The notes beneath the pieces were generated by a model. It saw only the letters and a list, made by a program, of their open reading frames with translations. It did no database searches and was not told the DNA's origin. A stretch of DNA of 64,000 nucleotides from CAIWHR01 sp963830485 (GTDB lineage: Bacteria > Pseudomonadota > Gammaproteobacteria > Burkholderiales > Casimicrobiaceae). Of this stretch, positions 9,066 to 18,488 are shown piece by piece. The DNA is taken from contig CAWHNE010000015.1 of assembly GCA_963830485.1 (NCBI GenBank), forward strand, positions 124,001 through 188,000, in the 5' to 3' direction. Numbering within the stretch: the stretch's first letter is position 1; each line of letters begins with the position of its first letter. Both the position numbers and the translations under genes were made by a program.

Positions 9066-10651
9066 CATCGGGAATCGATTCGCAAGGAAACGCCAAGCTG
9101 ATGGTGGTGGCCGCCGCCGTCGTCGCAGTCGCCGCGGCAGCGGGCGGCTACTGGTTCGGAGCACGGAACACGATGCCGAACATCGCCGCCACCTCAACGA
9201 CGCCAGCGCCGATCGCGGCCGATGCGGCCCGGACGGATGCCGCGGGACGCAAGGTGCTCTACTGGCACGACCCGATGGTGCCGGGGCAGAAATTCGACAA
9301 GCCGGGCAAGAGCCCGTTCATGGACATGGACCTGGTTCCCGTCTATGCGGACGCTGCGTCCGACGCGGGTGGCGTGGCCATCAGCGCGCGGCAGCAGCAG
9401 AGCTTCGGCGTGCGTACCGCGGTGGCGAAGGAGGGAACGCTTGCGACCGGGTTCACGGCGGTCGGTGCGGTGGGCATCGACGAGCGCGGGCTCGTCGCCG
9501 TGCAGGCGCGCAGCCAGGGCTACGTCGAGCGCCTCCACGTGCGCGCGCAGTTCGACTCGGTCGCAGCGGGACAGCCCCTCGCCGATCTCTACGTGCCCGA
9601 CTGGCTCGCCGCGCAGGAAGAGCTGCTCGCGCTCAAGGCGAGCGCGCAGCCGGGTGCCGCTGCGCTCGCCGACGCGGCGCGCGCGCGCCTCCGACTCCTT
9701 GGGATGCCGGACGCCGAGATCGCGCGCATCGAGCGCGACGGCAAGCCATCGGCGCGCGTTACGGTCACCGCGCCGCAGGGCGGCGTGGTGTGGGAAATTG
9801 GGGCGCGCGACGGGATGGCGGTGATGCCCGGCACCACGCTCTTCAGGATCGCGACCATCGGCACCGTGTGGGTCACGGCCGACGTGCCCGAAGCGCAGGC
9901 GGCGCTCGTACGCTCGGGCGCCCCCGTCGAGGCGCGCGCGGCCGCGTATCCCGACCGCGTGTTCAAGGGAACGGTCAACGCCCTCCTGCCGGAAGTGAAC
10001 GCGCAGACGCGCACGGTGCGGGCGCGCATCGTGCTCGCGAATCCGGGCGGCGCGCTCAAGCCGGGCATGTTCGCGTCGGTGATCTTCGGCGGCGTGACCG
10101 GCAAGGCGGGCGTGCTGGTGCCCGCGGAAGCGGTCATCCAGACCGGAAAGCGCAGCGTCGTGATCGTGGACGCCGGCAACGGATCCTTCGCGCCGGTGGA
10201 AGTTGCTGTCGGGCGCGAGTCGGGCGACGTGGTCGAAATCGTCAAAGGGCTCGAGGCTGGACAGAAGATCGTCGTCTCCGGCCAGTTCCTCGTCGACTCG
10301 GAAGCGAACCTCAAGGGCGCGCTCGCGCGCATCTCGGCGCCCGCCGAAATGGTCGCGCAGGCCGGCGCTGTCGACCCGCACGCCGGGCACAAGATGCCCG
10401 CGGCACCCGCGGCGCAGGTCCACAAGGCCGAGGGTGTCGTGCGCTCGGTCGGCGACGAGGTTCTCATCAAGCACGGCGCGATCCCGACCGCGGGCATGGG
10501 GGCCATGACGATGGCGTTCAAGGCGCCGAAGAGCGGCGTGCCCAAGAACGTAAAGGAAGGCACCAGCGTGAGGTTCGAATTCGTGCTGACGCCGCAGGGG
10601 GAGATGCAGCTCACTTCGATCGTTCCGGTGGCGGGCGCGGAGAAGAAATGA
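9062..10651 (+). CDS. cusB: RND periplasmic adaptor (CusB-like) with heavy-metal-binding and C-terminal CusF-like domains
   Basis: Membrane-fusion protein linking pump and channel. Order of parts in the 529 residues: a membrane anchor (about 14-33); a heavy-metal-binding domain containing YWHDPMVPG and KSPFMDMDLVPVY (about 66-98); barrel-sandwich and beta-barrel adaptor domains (about 110-400); and a C-terminal CusF-like copper domain with GMGAMTMAF near residue 478. In Escherichia coli the CusF chaperone is a separate protein, so here it is fused to the adaptor. A HAGHKMP linker adds further possible ligands. Overlaps both neighbours by ATGA. The Cu(I)/Ag(I) specificity is inferred from the CusF-like domain. 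Confidence 0.87.
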   Translation: MTSGIDSQGNAKLMVVAAAVVAVAAAAGGYWFGARNTMPNIAATSTTPAPIAADAARTDAAGRKVLYWHDPMVPGQKFDKPGKSPFMDMDLVPVYADAASDAGGVAISARQQQSFGVRTAVAKEGTLATGFTAVGAVGIDERGLVAVQARSQGYVERLHVRAQFDSVAAGQPLADLYVPDWLAAQEELLALKASAQPGAAALADAARARLRLLGMPDAEIARIERDGKPSARVTVTAPQGGVVWEIGARDGMAVMPGTTLFRIATIGTVWVTADVPEAQAALVRSGAPVEARAAAYPDRVFKGTVNALLPEVNAQTRTVRARIVLANPGGALKPGMFASVIFGGVTGKAGVLVPAEAVIQTGKRSVVIVDAGNGSFAPVEVAVGRESGDVVEIVKGLEAGQKIVVSGQFLVDSEANLKGALARISAPAEMVAQAGAVDPHAGHKMPAAPAAQVHKAEGVVRSVGDEVLIKHGAIPTAGMGAMTMAFKAPKSGVPKNVKEGTSVRFEFVLTPQGEMQLTSIVPVAGAEKK

Positions 10652-13600
10652 TCGCCGCACTGATCCGCTGGTCGGTCGCCAATCGCTTCCTCGTGCTGCT
10701 CGCGGCGGCGCTCGTCGCCGTCGCGGGCGTGTGGGCGGTGAGGACGACGCCTCTGGATGCGATTCCCGACCTGTCAGACACGCAGGTGATCATCCGCACG
10801 ACATTTCCAGGCCAGGCGCCGCAGATCGTCGAGGATCAGGTCACATATCCGCTGACGACGACGATGCTCTCCGTGCCGGGCGCCAAGGCGGTGCGCGGCT
10901 ACTCGTTCTTCGGCGACTCGTTCGTCTACGTGCTGTTCGAGGACGGCACCGATCAGTACTGGGCGCGCTCGCGCGTGCTCGAGTACCTGAACCAGGTGCA
11001 GGGGCGGCTGCCCGCCGCGGCGAAGCCGGCGCTCGGGCCCGACGCGACGGGCGTGGGTTGGATCTACGAGTACGCGCTCGTCGACCGAAGCGGGACGCAC
11101 GACCTCGCCCAGCTGCGCGCGCTGCAGGACTGGTTCCTCAAGTACGAGCTCAAGGCGGTCGCGAACGTTGCCGAAGTCGCGACGGTCGGCGGCATGGTCC
11201 GGCAGTATCAGGTCGTCGTCGACCCGGCGCGGTTGAAGGCGTACAGCCTGCCGCTCGGGAAGGTGATCGCTGCGATCCGCGACGCGAACCGCGAAGCCGG
11301 CGGCTCGGTGGTCGAGCTGGCCGAGGCCGAGTACATGGTGCGCGCGCGCGGCTATCTGAAGTCGCTGGACGACTTCCGCAAGATTCCGGTGCTGGTGTCC
11401 GAAGGCGGGACCCCCGTGCTGCTGGCCGACGTCGCGCGTGTGCAGCTGGGTCCGGAGATGCGCCGCGGTATCGCCGATCTGGACGGCGAGGGCGAAGTGG
11501 TCGGCGGCGTCATCGTGCTGCGCTCGGGCAAGAACGCATGGGAGACGATCCAGGCGGTCAAGGCCAAGCTCGAGACGCTCAAGCCCAGCCTGCCGGCCGG
11601 CGTCGAGATCGTGCCCGTCTACGATCGCTCGGCGTTGATCGAGCGCGCGGTCGATCACCTGCGCGATAAGCTGATCGAGGAGTTCGCCGTGGTCGCGCTC
11701 GTCTGCCTCGCGTTCCTCGTCCACCTGCGCTCGGCGCTGGTGGCCGTCGTGTCGCTGCCGCTCGGCGTGCTGGCCGCGTTCATCGTGATGCGTGTGCAGG
11801 GTGTCAACGCGAATATCATGTCACTGGGCGGGATCGCGATCGCGATTGGCGCCATGGTGGACGCGGCGATCGTGATGGTCGAGAACGCGCACAAGAAACT
11901 CGAGGCCTGGAAGCACGAGTCGTCCCGTTCCGGGCGCTCCGGCGAGCCGTCGAACGAGGAGCGCTGGCGCCTCATCACCGAAGCGGCGGTCGAGGTCGGG
12001 CCGGCGCTCTTCTTCAGCCTGCTCGTCATCACGCTCTCATTCCTGCCGGTCTTCACGCTGGAGGCGCAGGAGGGCCGGCTGTTCGCGCCGCTCGCCTACA
12101 CCAAGACCTACGCGATGGCGGCCTCCGCCGGACTCGCGGTGACGCTAGTGCCGGTCCTGATGGGCTACGTGATCCGCGGGCGCATCCCCTCCGAGAATGC
12201 GAATCCGCTCAACCGCTTCTTCATCGCCGGCTACCGGCCGCAGCTGCGGCTTGCGCTGCGGCATCCGAGGACAACGCTGCTGCTCGCCGCGCTGATCCTC
12301 GTCGCGACCGCGTGGCCGCTCTCGCGTCTCGGCGGCGAGTTCATGCCGCCGATGGACGAAGGCGACCTTCTGTACATGCCGACGGCGCTGCCCGGACTGT
12401 CGGCCGGCAAGGCGGGTGAGGTGCTGCAGCAGACCGACCGGATGATCCGTGCGGTCCCCGAGGTCGCGCGCGTATTCGGCAAGGTCGGCCGCGCCGAGAC
12501 CGCGACCGATCCCGCGCCGATGGAGATGATCGAGACGACGATCGAGTTCAAGCCCAAGTCGGAATGGCGGCCGGGCATGACGACCGACAAGCTGGTCGAG
12601 GAGCTCGACCGCGCGGTGCAGGTGCCGGGGCTCTCCAATATCTGGGTGCCCCCGATTCGCGCCCGCATCGACATGCTCGCGACCGGCATCAAGAGCCCGA
12701 TCGGCATCAAGGTCTCGGGTCCCGATCTCGGTGAAATCGACCGCACCGCGCAGGCGATCGAGCGCGCGGTGCACGGCGTTCCCGGCGTCACCTCCGCCTT
12801 GGCCGAGCGGCTCGAAGGCGGGCGCTATCTCGACGTCGTGATCGACCGCGCCGCCGCCGCACGCTACGGTCTCAGTATCGCCGAAGTCCAGGACGTCATC
12901 GCGGCCGCCGTGGGCGGCGAGAACATCGGCGAGACGATCGAGGGCCTCGCGCGCTTCCCGATCTCGGTCCGCTACCCGCGCGACCTGCGCGATTCCGTGG
13001 AGGCGGTCCGGATGCTCCCGATCGTCACCGAGCGCGGCGCACAGCTGCCGCTCTCGGCGATCGCCAGCGTGCGGATCGTCGACGGCCCGCCGATGCTGAA
13101 GAGCGAGAACGCCCGACTGTCAGGCTGGGTCTTCGTCGATGTCCGCGGACGCGACCTGGTCTCGGTCGTCCGCGACGCGCAAGCCGCGGTTGCGCGCGAG
13201 GTCAAATTGCCGCCCGGCTATTCGCTGTCGTGGTCGGGCCAGTTCGAGTACCTCGAGCGGGCGAAGGCGCGGCTCGCCTACGTCGTGCCGTTCACACTGA
13301 TCGTGATCTTCGTGCTGCTCTACCTCGCGTTCCGGCGCGTCGACGAGGCGCTGCTCATCATGCTCGCCGTGCCGTTCGCGCTGGTCGGCGGCTACTGGCT
13401 GCTGTGGACGCTCGGCTTCTCGACCTCCGTCGCGACCGCCGTCGGATTCATCGCGCTGGCCGGCGTGGCCGCCGAGTTCGGGGTCGTGATGCTCCTGTAC
13501 CTGCGCCACGCGTGGGAGGCTCGCCTCGCGCGTGGCGAGCCGGCGACTCTCGAGACGCTGGTCGCGGCGATCGAGGAGGGCGCCGTGCTACGGGTGCGGC

Positions 13601-13839
13601 CGAAAGCGATGACGGTCGCCGTCATCATGGCCGGCCTGTTGCCGATCATGCTGAGCTCGGGCACGGGCGCCGAGGTGATGCAGCGGATCGCCGCGCCGAT
13701 GGTCGGCGGGATGATCACCGCGCCGCTCCTGTCGATGCTGGTGATTCCGGCCGCCTATCTGCTGCTGCGCGGCCGCGGACTTGCGCGGCGGGTGGCTGCC
13801 GCTGGTGCGTCGCGGGTCGTGGTCGCGGCGGCCTCGTAG
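10648..13839 (+). CDS. cusA: Heavy-metal RND pump, CusA-like
   Basis: Proton-driven inner-membrane pump of 1063 residues, the usual size. The ATG at 10648 overlaps the adaptor stop and gives the canonical N-terminus MIAALIRWSVANRF. The frame is open upstream as far as 8923, but that part is only a shadow of the adaptor and channel genes. IPDLSDTQV and FPGQAPQIVEDQ follow the first helix. The segment RIDMLATGIKSPIGIKVSG near residue 672 is characteristic of CusA-type Cu/Ag pumps and contains a methionine at the transport site. Two blocks of transmembrane helices occupy about 335-535 and 870-1045. Last gene of the operon. Confidence 0.92.
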   Translation: MIAALIRWSVANRFLVLLAAALVAVAGVWAVRTTPLDAIPDLSDTQVIIRTTFPGQAPQIVEDQVTYPLTTTMLSVPGAKAVRGYSFFGDSFVYVLFEDGTDQYWARSRVLEYLNQVQGRLPAAAKPALGPDATGVGWIYEYALVDRSGTHDLAQLRALQDWFLKYELKAVANVAEVATVGGMVRQYQVVVDPARLKAYSLPLGKVIAAIRDANREAGGSVVELAEAEYMVRARGYLKSLDDFRKIPVLVSEGGTPVLLADVARVQLGPEMRRGIADLDGEGEVVGGVIVLRSGKNAWETIQAVKAKLETLKPSLPAGVEIVPVYDRSALIERAVDHLRDKLIEEFAVVALVCLAFLVHLRSALVAVVSLPLGVLAAFIVMRVQGVNANIMSLGGIAIAIGAMVDAAIVMVENAHKKLEAWKHESSRSGRSGEPSNEERWRLITEAAVEVGPALFFSLLVITLSFLPVFTLEAQEGRLFAPLAYTKTYAMAASAGLAVTLVPVLMGYVIRGRIPSENANPLNRFFIAGYRPQLRLALRHPRTTLLLAALILVATAWPLSRLGGEFMPPMDEGDLLYMPTALPGLSAGKAGEVLQQTDRMIRAVPEVARVFGKVGRAETATDPAPMEMIETTIEFKPKSEWRPGMTTDKLVEELDRAVQVPGLSNIWVPPIRARIDMLATGIKSPIGIKVSGPDLGEIDRTAQAIERAVHGVPGVTSALAERLEGGRYLDVVIDRAAAARYGLSIAEVQDVIAAAVGGENIGETIEGLARFPISVRYPRDLRDSVEAVRMLPIVTERGAQLPLSAIASVRIVDGPPMLKSENARLSGWVFVDVRGRDLVSVVRDAQAAVAREVKLPPGYSLSWSGQFEYLERAKARLAYVVPFTLIVIFVLLYLAFRRVDEALLIMLAVPFALVGGYWLLWTLGFSTSVATAVGFIALAGVAAEFGVVMLLYLRHAWEARLARGEPATLETLVAAIEEGAVLRVRPKAMTVAVIMAGLLPIMLSSGTGAEVMQRIAAPMVGGMITAPLLSMLVIPAAYLLLRGRGLARRVAAAGASRVVVAAAS

Positions 13840-14031
13840 GCGCCTACAATGGGTGAGTCATTGACGTGTAGCGTTTGCTGATGTCGAAGCCGTGCTCATT
13901 CAAATCACCGACGGCATATCAAATCTCGCCTGTCGTCCACGATCCGCGACATCCTCGTCCGCCTCGGCGAGCCGACAAAAAGCCCAAGTACTACAAGGAC
14001 GGTGATCTGAACTGAGACGAACGAGGTGACC

Positions 14032-15102
14032 ATGAAGAGCGACGGACCCACTCCCGACGCGCAGCGCGATCTGACGCGCACTGTGCTCGCCGTACTGCTG
14101 ATGGCGATTCTCATCGGTGCGTCGTTCTGGATCTTGCGCCCATTCCTGCTCGCGATCATCTGGGCGGCGATGATCGTGGTAGCGACGTGGCCGATGATGC
14201 TCAAGCTGCAGGACAGGTTGCGCAGCCGTGCATTGGCAGTGACGATCGTGTCCGGCGCGATGGTTCTCGTGTTCGTCGTGCCACTGGTGCTGGCGATCGA
14301 GACGCTGGTCGACAACAAGGACACGATCACGGGGTGGCTGAGCACGTTGGCCACCGCATCGATCCCCGCGGCCCCCGAATGGCTCTCCCGTATTCCGCTG
14401 GTCGGCGCGAGGATCGCCGAGGGCTGGAATAGCATTGCGGCGGCCGGCAAGGGGGAACTCGCTGCGCGCCTTGCGCCGCATGCGGCAGCTGTTGCGCAGT
14501 GGGTGGCCAGCGCGCTCGGCGGCGTCGGCATCCTGGGCTTTCAGTTCCTCTTGACCGTGATTATCGCGGTGGTCATGTACACGCAGGGCGAAGCGGCGAG
14601 AGCAGGACTGATCCGCTTCGGCCGCCGGCTCGCGGGCGATCGGGGCGAAGGGGTCGTGGTGCTTGCCGGTCAGGCCATCCGGGCCGTCGCGCTCGGCGTG
14701 GTCGTCACCGCATTGGCGCAGACCGTTCTGGCGGGGCTTGGCCTCGCCGTGGCGGGAATTCCGTTCGCCGGGTTTTTGACTGGCGTGATCCTGCTGCTCT
14801 GCATCGCGCAGATGGGGCCCATCCTCGTGCTCGTTCCGGCCGTCATCTGGCTCTTCTGGACCAGCCAGACCGCGTGGGGCATAGCCTTGCTGGTCTGGAC
14901 TGTCGGCGTCGGCACCATGGACAACTTCCTGCGCCCGTTCCTCATCCGCAAGGGAGCCGATTTGCCGATGCTGCTCATCTTCGCCGGCGTGATCGGGGGC
15001 CTGATCGCATTCGGCATCGTGGGCCTGTTCGTGGGTCCAGTTGTCCTCGCGGTTACCTACACGCTGCTCAAGGAGTGGATGGGCGAGCGAAAGGCACCCT
15101 AA
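14032..15102 (+). CDS. AI-2E family transporter (YdiK/PerM-like)
   Basis: 356 residues with about seven or eight hydrophobic segments: two at the start (residues 17-60), one near 70, a cluster from 150, and a C-terminal group ending in a conserved FVGPVVLAVTYTLLKEW segment. This layout and the central VASALGGVGILGFQ region fit the AI-2E exporter/PerM family, whose members export varied small solutes or protons. The ATG at 14032 is chosen because ACGAGG lies six bases upstream; a GTG two codons earlier is possible. The 190 bases before it contain no gene that I can support. Confidence 0.82.
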   Translation: MKSDGPTPDAQRDLTRTVLAVLLMAILIGASFWILRPFLLAIIWAAMIVVATWPMMLKLQDRLRSRALAVTIVSGAMVLVFVVPLVLAIETLVDNKDTITGWLSTLATASIPAAPEWLSRIPLVGARIAEGWNSIAAAGKGELAARLAPHAAAVAQWVASALGGVGILGFQFLLTVIIAVVMYTQGEAARAGLIRFGRRLAGDRGEGVVVLAGQAIRAVALGVVVTALAQTVLAGLGLAVAGIPFAGFLTGVILLLCIAQMGPILVLVPAVIWLFWTSQTAWGIALLVWTVGVGTMDNFLRPFLIRKGADLPMLLIFAGVIGGLIAFGIVGLFVGPVVLAVTYTLLKEWMGERKAP

Positions 15103-15197
15103 CCGCCCCGATTCGTGCTCGATGCGCCGACGAACGTTCATTTTCAGAGACGTCTCGGTCTGGCTGTGGATTTCCCACGGTATTGTGAGCACTCCGT

Positions 15198-15216
15198 GCC
15201 TATGATTTGAGCATAG
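15198..15216. other. Short inverted repeat CCTATG-N7-CATAGG
   Basis: A 6-bp perfect inverted repeat separated by seven bases, in the 204-bp gap between two convergent genes. It has no T-run and no adjacent start, so neither terminator nor operator function is supported. Confidence 0.3.
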
Positions 15217-15306
15217 GAGGAGCTGCCAACCGGCGAGTCTCAGCGATGCATGCGCGCTCCGCAATGAACCGCGAGCTCGCGATATGAATCCGACCTCACG
15301 AATGCA

Positions 15307-16044
15307 TCAGAACAGCTCTTCCTGCTCCGGCATGTGCGGCGGCGGATGTTCCGGTTCGCTGTCGGCGGGCATCGGCTCGGTGGCCTCGATCAGCTTCGCG
15401 TCGTCGTGCTTCACGCTGTTGACGCGCGCCGAGATCGGGTAGTAGGCCATCTCGTTCGACGGATACGGCGCGACCAGGTCGGTGACCTCGGCATTCGCCG
15501 GATCGAGCCACCTCTCGTAATCGCGCGGAGCGACGATCATCGGCATCCGCTCGTGCACGGGCCGAAGCAGCTCGTTCGCCTCCGTCGTGACGATCGTGCA
15601 GGTGTCGAGCACCTCGCCCGCGGGCGAAAGCCATCGCTCGTAGAGTCCACCCAGCGCGAACAGCGCCCCGTCCTTCATCCCGATGTGCAGCGGCTGCTTG
15701 CGCGGCCCCTCGCCGACACGCACGGCCGCCCATTCGTAGAACCCGTCGGCGGGCAGCAGGCAGCGGTGCTTGCGGTAGGCGATCCGGAACGATGGCTTGT
15801 CGGCGATCGTCTCGCCGCGGGCATTGATCATCTTGTTGCCGATGGAGGGGTCCTTCGCCCACCGCGGCACGAGACCCCATCGCACCCGCACCAGCTCGCG
15901 CTCGCCGTCGGGGCCGACGCGCACGATCGGCACGTCGGTCATCGGCGCGATGTTGTAGCGCGCGTGCAGATCCGGCGGATGCGCGAGGCCGAACGCGAGC
16001 GCGATCGCCGCCGGATTGGTATGGAGCTCGTAGCGTCCGCACAT
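15307..16044 (-). CDS. SOS response-associated peptidase (SRAP/HMCES/YedK family)
   Basis: 245 residues starting MCGRYEL: the second-position cysteine is the catalytic and DNA-protein crosslinking residue of this family. After Met removal it reacts with abasic sites in single-stranded DNA to protect them. Other family hallmarks are ARYNIAP, RWGLVPRWAKDP, MINARGET, RCLLPADGFYEW (catalytic Glu) and HERMPMI (catalytic His). The open frame extends upstream, but only this start places Cys at position 2. It lies 2 bp after the stop of the upstream EcsC-like gene. No LexA box was seen upstream. Confidence 0.93.
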   Translation of the reverse strand: MCGRYELHTNPAAIALAFGLAHPPDLHARYNIAPMTDVPIVRVGPDGERELVRVRWGLVPRWAKDPSIGNKMINARGETIADKPSFRIAYRKHRCLLPADGFYEWAAVRVGEGPRKQPLHIGMKDGALFALGGLYERWLSPAGEVLDTCTIVTTEANELLRPVHERMPMIVAPRDYERWLDPANAEVTDLVAPYPSNEMAYYPISARVNSVKHDDAKLIEATEPMPADSEPEHPPPHMPEQEELF

Positions 16045-16046
16045 GG

Positions 16047-16655
16047 TCAGCCGGCCGCCGCAGGCGTTTCGAGCAGCCGCCGCGCAGACTTCGCGACCTG
16101 CAGCGTGTCCCAGTACGCGTAGGCGCCGACAGCGGCGGCGCCAGCGATCGGCACCCAACGACTCGCCGCCGTACCGGCGACGCGTTGCGTAACGGAGACG
16201 CCGACGGTCTGCAGCAGGCCGGCAATGGCACCCGCGGAGAGCTGCTGGACGACTGCGCGCTGTCCCGCCCGAACGACGACGTCGCGTGCGACCTGGCTCG
16301 CCATGTGCCGGAACAGGCAGTAGAGCATGTGCGAGCGCGTGAGCTCGGCCTCGCGGCCGTGCAGCGCGAAGATGTCGGCGACCATTTGCCGCTGGATCCT
16401 CCAGATGAGATAGAGGTCGGGCAGCACCGTCAGCATCCCGATGGGGCCCGGCGGCAGCGCGAGCGACCCGGAGAGCACAGCCGCTTTCTGCGCCGCTTCG
16501 CGCGCGACGCGCCCCGACGCCCGCGCCGCATCCGACACGCGCTCGGTGCGCGGCGGCGGCACGTCGGCGATCACGCGCTCGATCACGCCCTCGACGTCAC
16601 GCGGCGTCGCGGTGGGTGGGATGGGGACCGGCCATTGAGACGGGGAAGGGTTCAT
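16047..16655 (-). CDS. EcsC-like protein
   Basis: 202 residues from the likely start MNPSPSQW; the open frame upstream of it overlaps the divergent mobB region and is not believable. The segment LPPGPIGMLTVLPDLYLIWR near residue 78 followed by QRQMVADIFALHG resembles EcsC-family proteins of unknown function. A hydrophobic Gly/Ala-rich region near the C-terminus (IAGAAAVGAYAYW) may associate with membrane. It shares a two-gene unit with the SRAP peptidase, and its 5' end faces mobB divergently. Family call is by motif recall and moderate. Confidence 0.6.
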   Translation of the reverse strand: MNPSPSQWPVPIPPTATPRDVEGVIERVIADVPPPRTERVSDAARASGRVAREAAQKAAVLSGSLALPPGPIGMLTVLPDLYLIWRIQRQMVADIFALHGREAELTRSHMLYCLFRHMASQVARDVVVRAGQRAVVQQLSAGAIAGLLQTVGVSVTQRVAGTAASRWVPIAGAAAVGAYAYWDTLQVAKSARRLLETPAAAG

Positions 16656-16749
16656 GACTGGGTGCGTCCAATTAGCCAGCTTAGCTTTGCGCGCCGGCGG
16701 TGTCGATTGCGCGCGCGGTTCCGGCAACCCGCCTCGGTAGAATGTCGGG

Positions 16750-17292
16750 GTGAATCGCGACGGCGCAACACGCATCTTCGGCTTCGCCGGGTGGTCGGGT
16801 AGCGGCAAGACGACGCTGATCGAGCAGCTCGTGCCACGGCTCGTCGCCTCCGGGCATCGGGTTTCGCTCGTCAAGCACGCCCACCACAGCTTCGACGTCG
16901 ACCAGCCGGGGAAAGACAGCTATCGGCACCGGCAGGCCGGTTGCCAGGAAGTTCTCGTGACGTCGGGCACGCGCTGGGCGCTGATGCACGAGTTGCGCGG
17001 CGGCGCGGAGCTGTCGATGGACGAGGCGCTCGCCCACCTCTCGACTTGCGATCTGGCGCTGGTCGAGGGGTTCAAATCCGCGGCCATTCCGAAGCTCGAG
17101 GTGTGGCGTGCGGAGGTCGGCAAGCCGCTCATCCATCCGCAGGATCCGCATATCGTCGCCATCGCCACCGATACCCCCGCCGCGCTGCCGCCGGCGACCG
17201 CGGACCGCCTGCCCATCCTCGGTCTCGCCGACTATGACGCGGTCGCAACGTTCGTCACCCGAAATGCGCGCGTTTGGCGGACCGGCAATTGA
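16750..17292 (+). CDS. mobB: Molybdopterin-guanine dinucleotide biosynthesis protein MobB
   Basis: 180-residue GTP-binding adaptor that assists MobA in attaching GMP to molybdopterin. It starts at a GTG and shows the P-loop GWSGSGKTTLIEQL near residue 14, then VKHAHHSFDVDQPGKDSYRH and the Walker-B-like LALVEGFK. Length and motif spacing are normal. It lies on the same strand as moaD and moaE further on, but an outer-membrane protein gene separates them, so the molybdenum-cofactor genes here are loosely clustered. Confidence 0.92.
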   Translation: MNRDGATRIFGFAGWSGSGKTTLIEQLVPRLVASGHRVSLVKHAHHSFDVDQPGKDSYRHRQAGCQEVLVTSGTRWALMHELRGGAELSMDEALAHLSTCDLALVEGFKSAAIPKLEVWRAEVGKPLIHPQDPHIVAIATDTPAALPPATADRLPILGLADYDAVATFVTRNARVWRTGN

Positions 17293-17447
17293 CTTGCCTT
17301 ACCTCGGCGAGTACCGTGAAACTGATCGCCGAATTCGCTGCCCAACGGGCCGAGCCCGGCGAGGGAAATGGGCGGCTGCGCCGATCATGGTACGGCTGCC
17401 GGCCCCGCCGGTCCGCGTCGCAGTCGAAGCGGCCGTCAGCGGCTATC

Positions 17448-18128
17448 ATGAAAATTCAATCGATTGCATCCGTTATCTCGATTTCGCTTTCACTTGGCCT
17501 CGTAAGCCAAGCGCAGGCAAGCGAGCACGTGGATGCGACGAAGACCGACGGATTCTACGGGGGCGTGTCGGTCAAGGACAGCACGCCCTCCGGCGTAGGC
17601 GTGAACTTCGGCGGCAGCGCCATCGGCCTCAATCGCTACCCGACCAGCGTCGGCGACGACTCGACCTCGCGCTCGCTCGCCTATGGCGGCTACAGGTGGA
17701 GCAACGACCTGGCCGTCGAGGCCTCGGTGAGCTCGCTCGACCAATACGCGCTGCGACCGTTCGACCCGGCGAACGCGCGCCGCGGCGTCGGGCTGCGATT
17801 CGGCGCAGGAGCTGGCGATGTCGCGAGCCGCAGCGTGAATGTCGACGTGTTCACGAGTTGGACCTTCTACAAGTCCGTCGCGCTATACGGTCGCCTGGGC
17901 TACGCGCAGACGGAAGGGGCACAACTCGCCGGGAGTTCGCCCGTGTCGGTCGTGAGCAACCGCGGCCTGCGCGACGGTGTGAACTATGGCGTCGGGGTGC
18001 GCTACGACATGAACTCCGCGCTCGGCCTGCGGCTCGAGTACAGCCGCTTCGGTCGATTCGCCGGCGAATTCGGCACGAGCATTCCCGAGACCGACCAGGT
18101 CACCCTGGGCGTCCAATTCCGGTTCTGA
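17448..18128 (+). CDS. Outer-membrane beta-barrel protein (OmpA/OmpW-like small barrel)
   Basis: 226 residues. The start at 17448 gives a clean signal peptide ending in QAQA followed by SEHVD; the frame is open further upstream but without a leader. The mature part alternates polar and apolar residues in about eight strands and ends VTLGVQFRF, the aromatic C-terminus recognised by the BAM machinery. It resembles small porin-like barrels. The 155-bp gap before it is free for a promoter. Confidence 0.75.
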   Translation: MKIQSIASVISISLSLGLVSQAQASEHVDATKTDGFYGGVSVKDSTPSGVGVNFGGSAIGLNRYPTSVGDDSTSRSLAYGGYRWSNDLAVEASVSSLDQYALRPFDPANARRGVGLRFGAGAGDVASRSVNVDVFTSWTFYKSVALYGRLGYAQTEGAQLAGSSPVSVVSNRGLRDGVNYGVGVRYDMNSALGLRLEYSRFGRFAGEFGTSIPETDQVTLGVQFRF

Positions 18129-18198
18129 CCGGCCTGCGGCCGCGGGCTGCGCCGCTCCCCCGCATCGGCGCGGGCCGTGGGCGCCTCGAGCCTTCACG

Positions 18199-18474
18199 AT
18201 GCGCGACGCTCCCACCGAGACTCTGACGCTCGTCTACCTCGCCCGATTGCGCGATGCGTTCGGCATGGCGACGGAGAGCGTGCGTCTGCCGGCTGGCATC
18301 GCGACGGCCGCCGAGCTGCGCGCCTGGCTCGCCGCGCGTGGCGGCGCCTGGGCGACCGAGCTCGCGCCGGGGCGTGCGGTGCGCATCGCCGTCAATCACG
18401 ACATGGCGCAGCCGGAAACGCCCCTGCGGCCGGGCGACGAGGTCGCGCTGTTCCCGCCCGTGACCGGCGGCTGA
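18199..18474 (+). CDS. moaD: Molybdopterin synthase sulfur-carrier subunit MoaD
   Basis: 91-residue ubiquitin-like protein that carries the sulfur for the dithiolene of molybdopterin as a C-terminal thiocarboxylate. It ends in VTGG, the required di-glycine, and has the PGDEVALFPPV segment just before. It lies 14 bp before moaE, with which it forms the molybdopterin synthase. Confidence 0.92.
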   Translation: MRDAPTETLTLVYLARLRDAFGMATESVRLPAGIATAAELRAWLAARGGAWATELAPGRAVRIAVNHDMAQPETPLRPGDEVALFPPVTGG

Positions 18475-18488
18475 TTCGCGCGTTAGGC

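Noticed and set aside
8923..10647. Long open frame joined in front of cusA
   Set aside because: It is the out-of-frame shadow of the channel and adaptor genes; Arg/Gly-rich composition and a canonical CusA start at 10648 argue against a giant fusion.
13840..14031. Possible truncated gene ending in KPKYYKDGDLN before the AI-2E transporter
   Set aside because: Only about 18 plausible codons, with no start or family match.
16045..16046. LexA box for the SRAP gene
   Set aside because: The gene starts 2 bases after the upstream gene, and no CTGT-N8-ACAG site was found before the pair.
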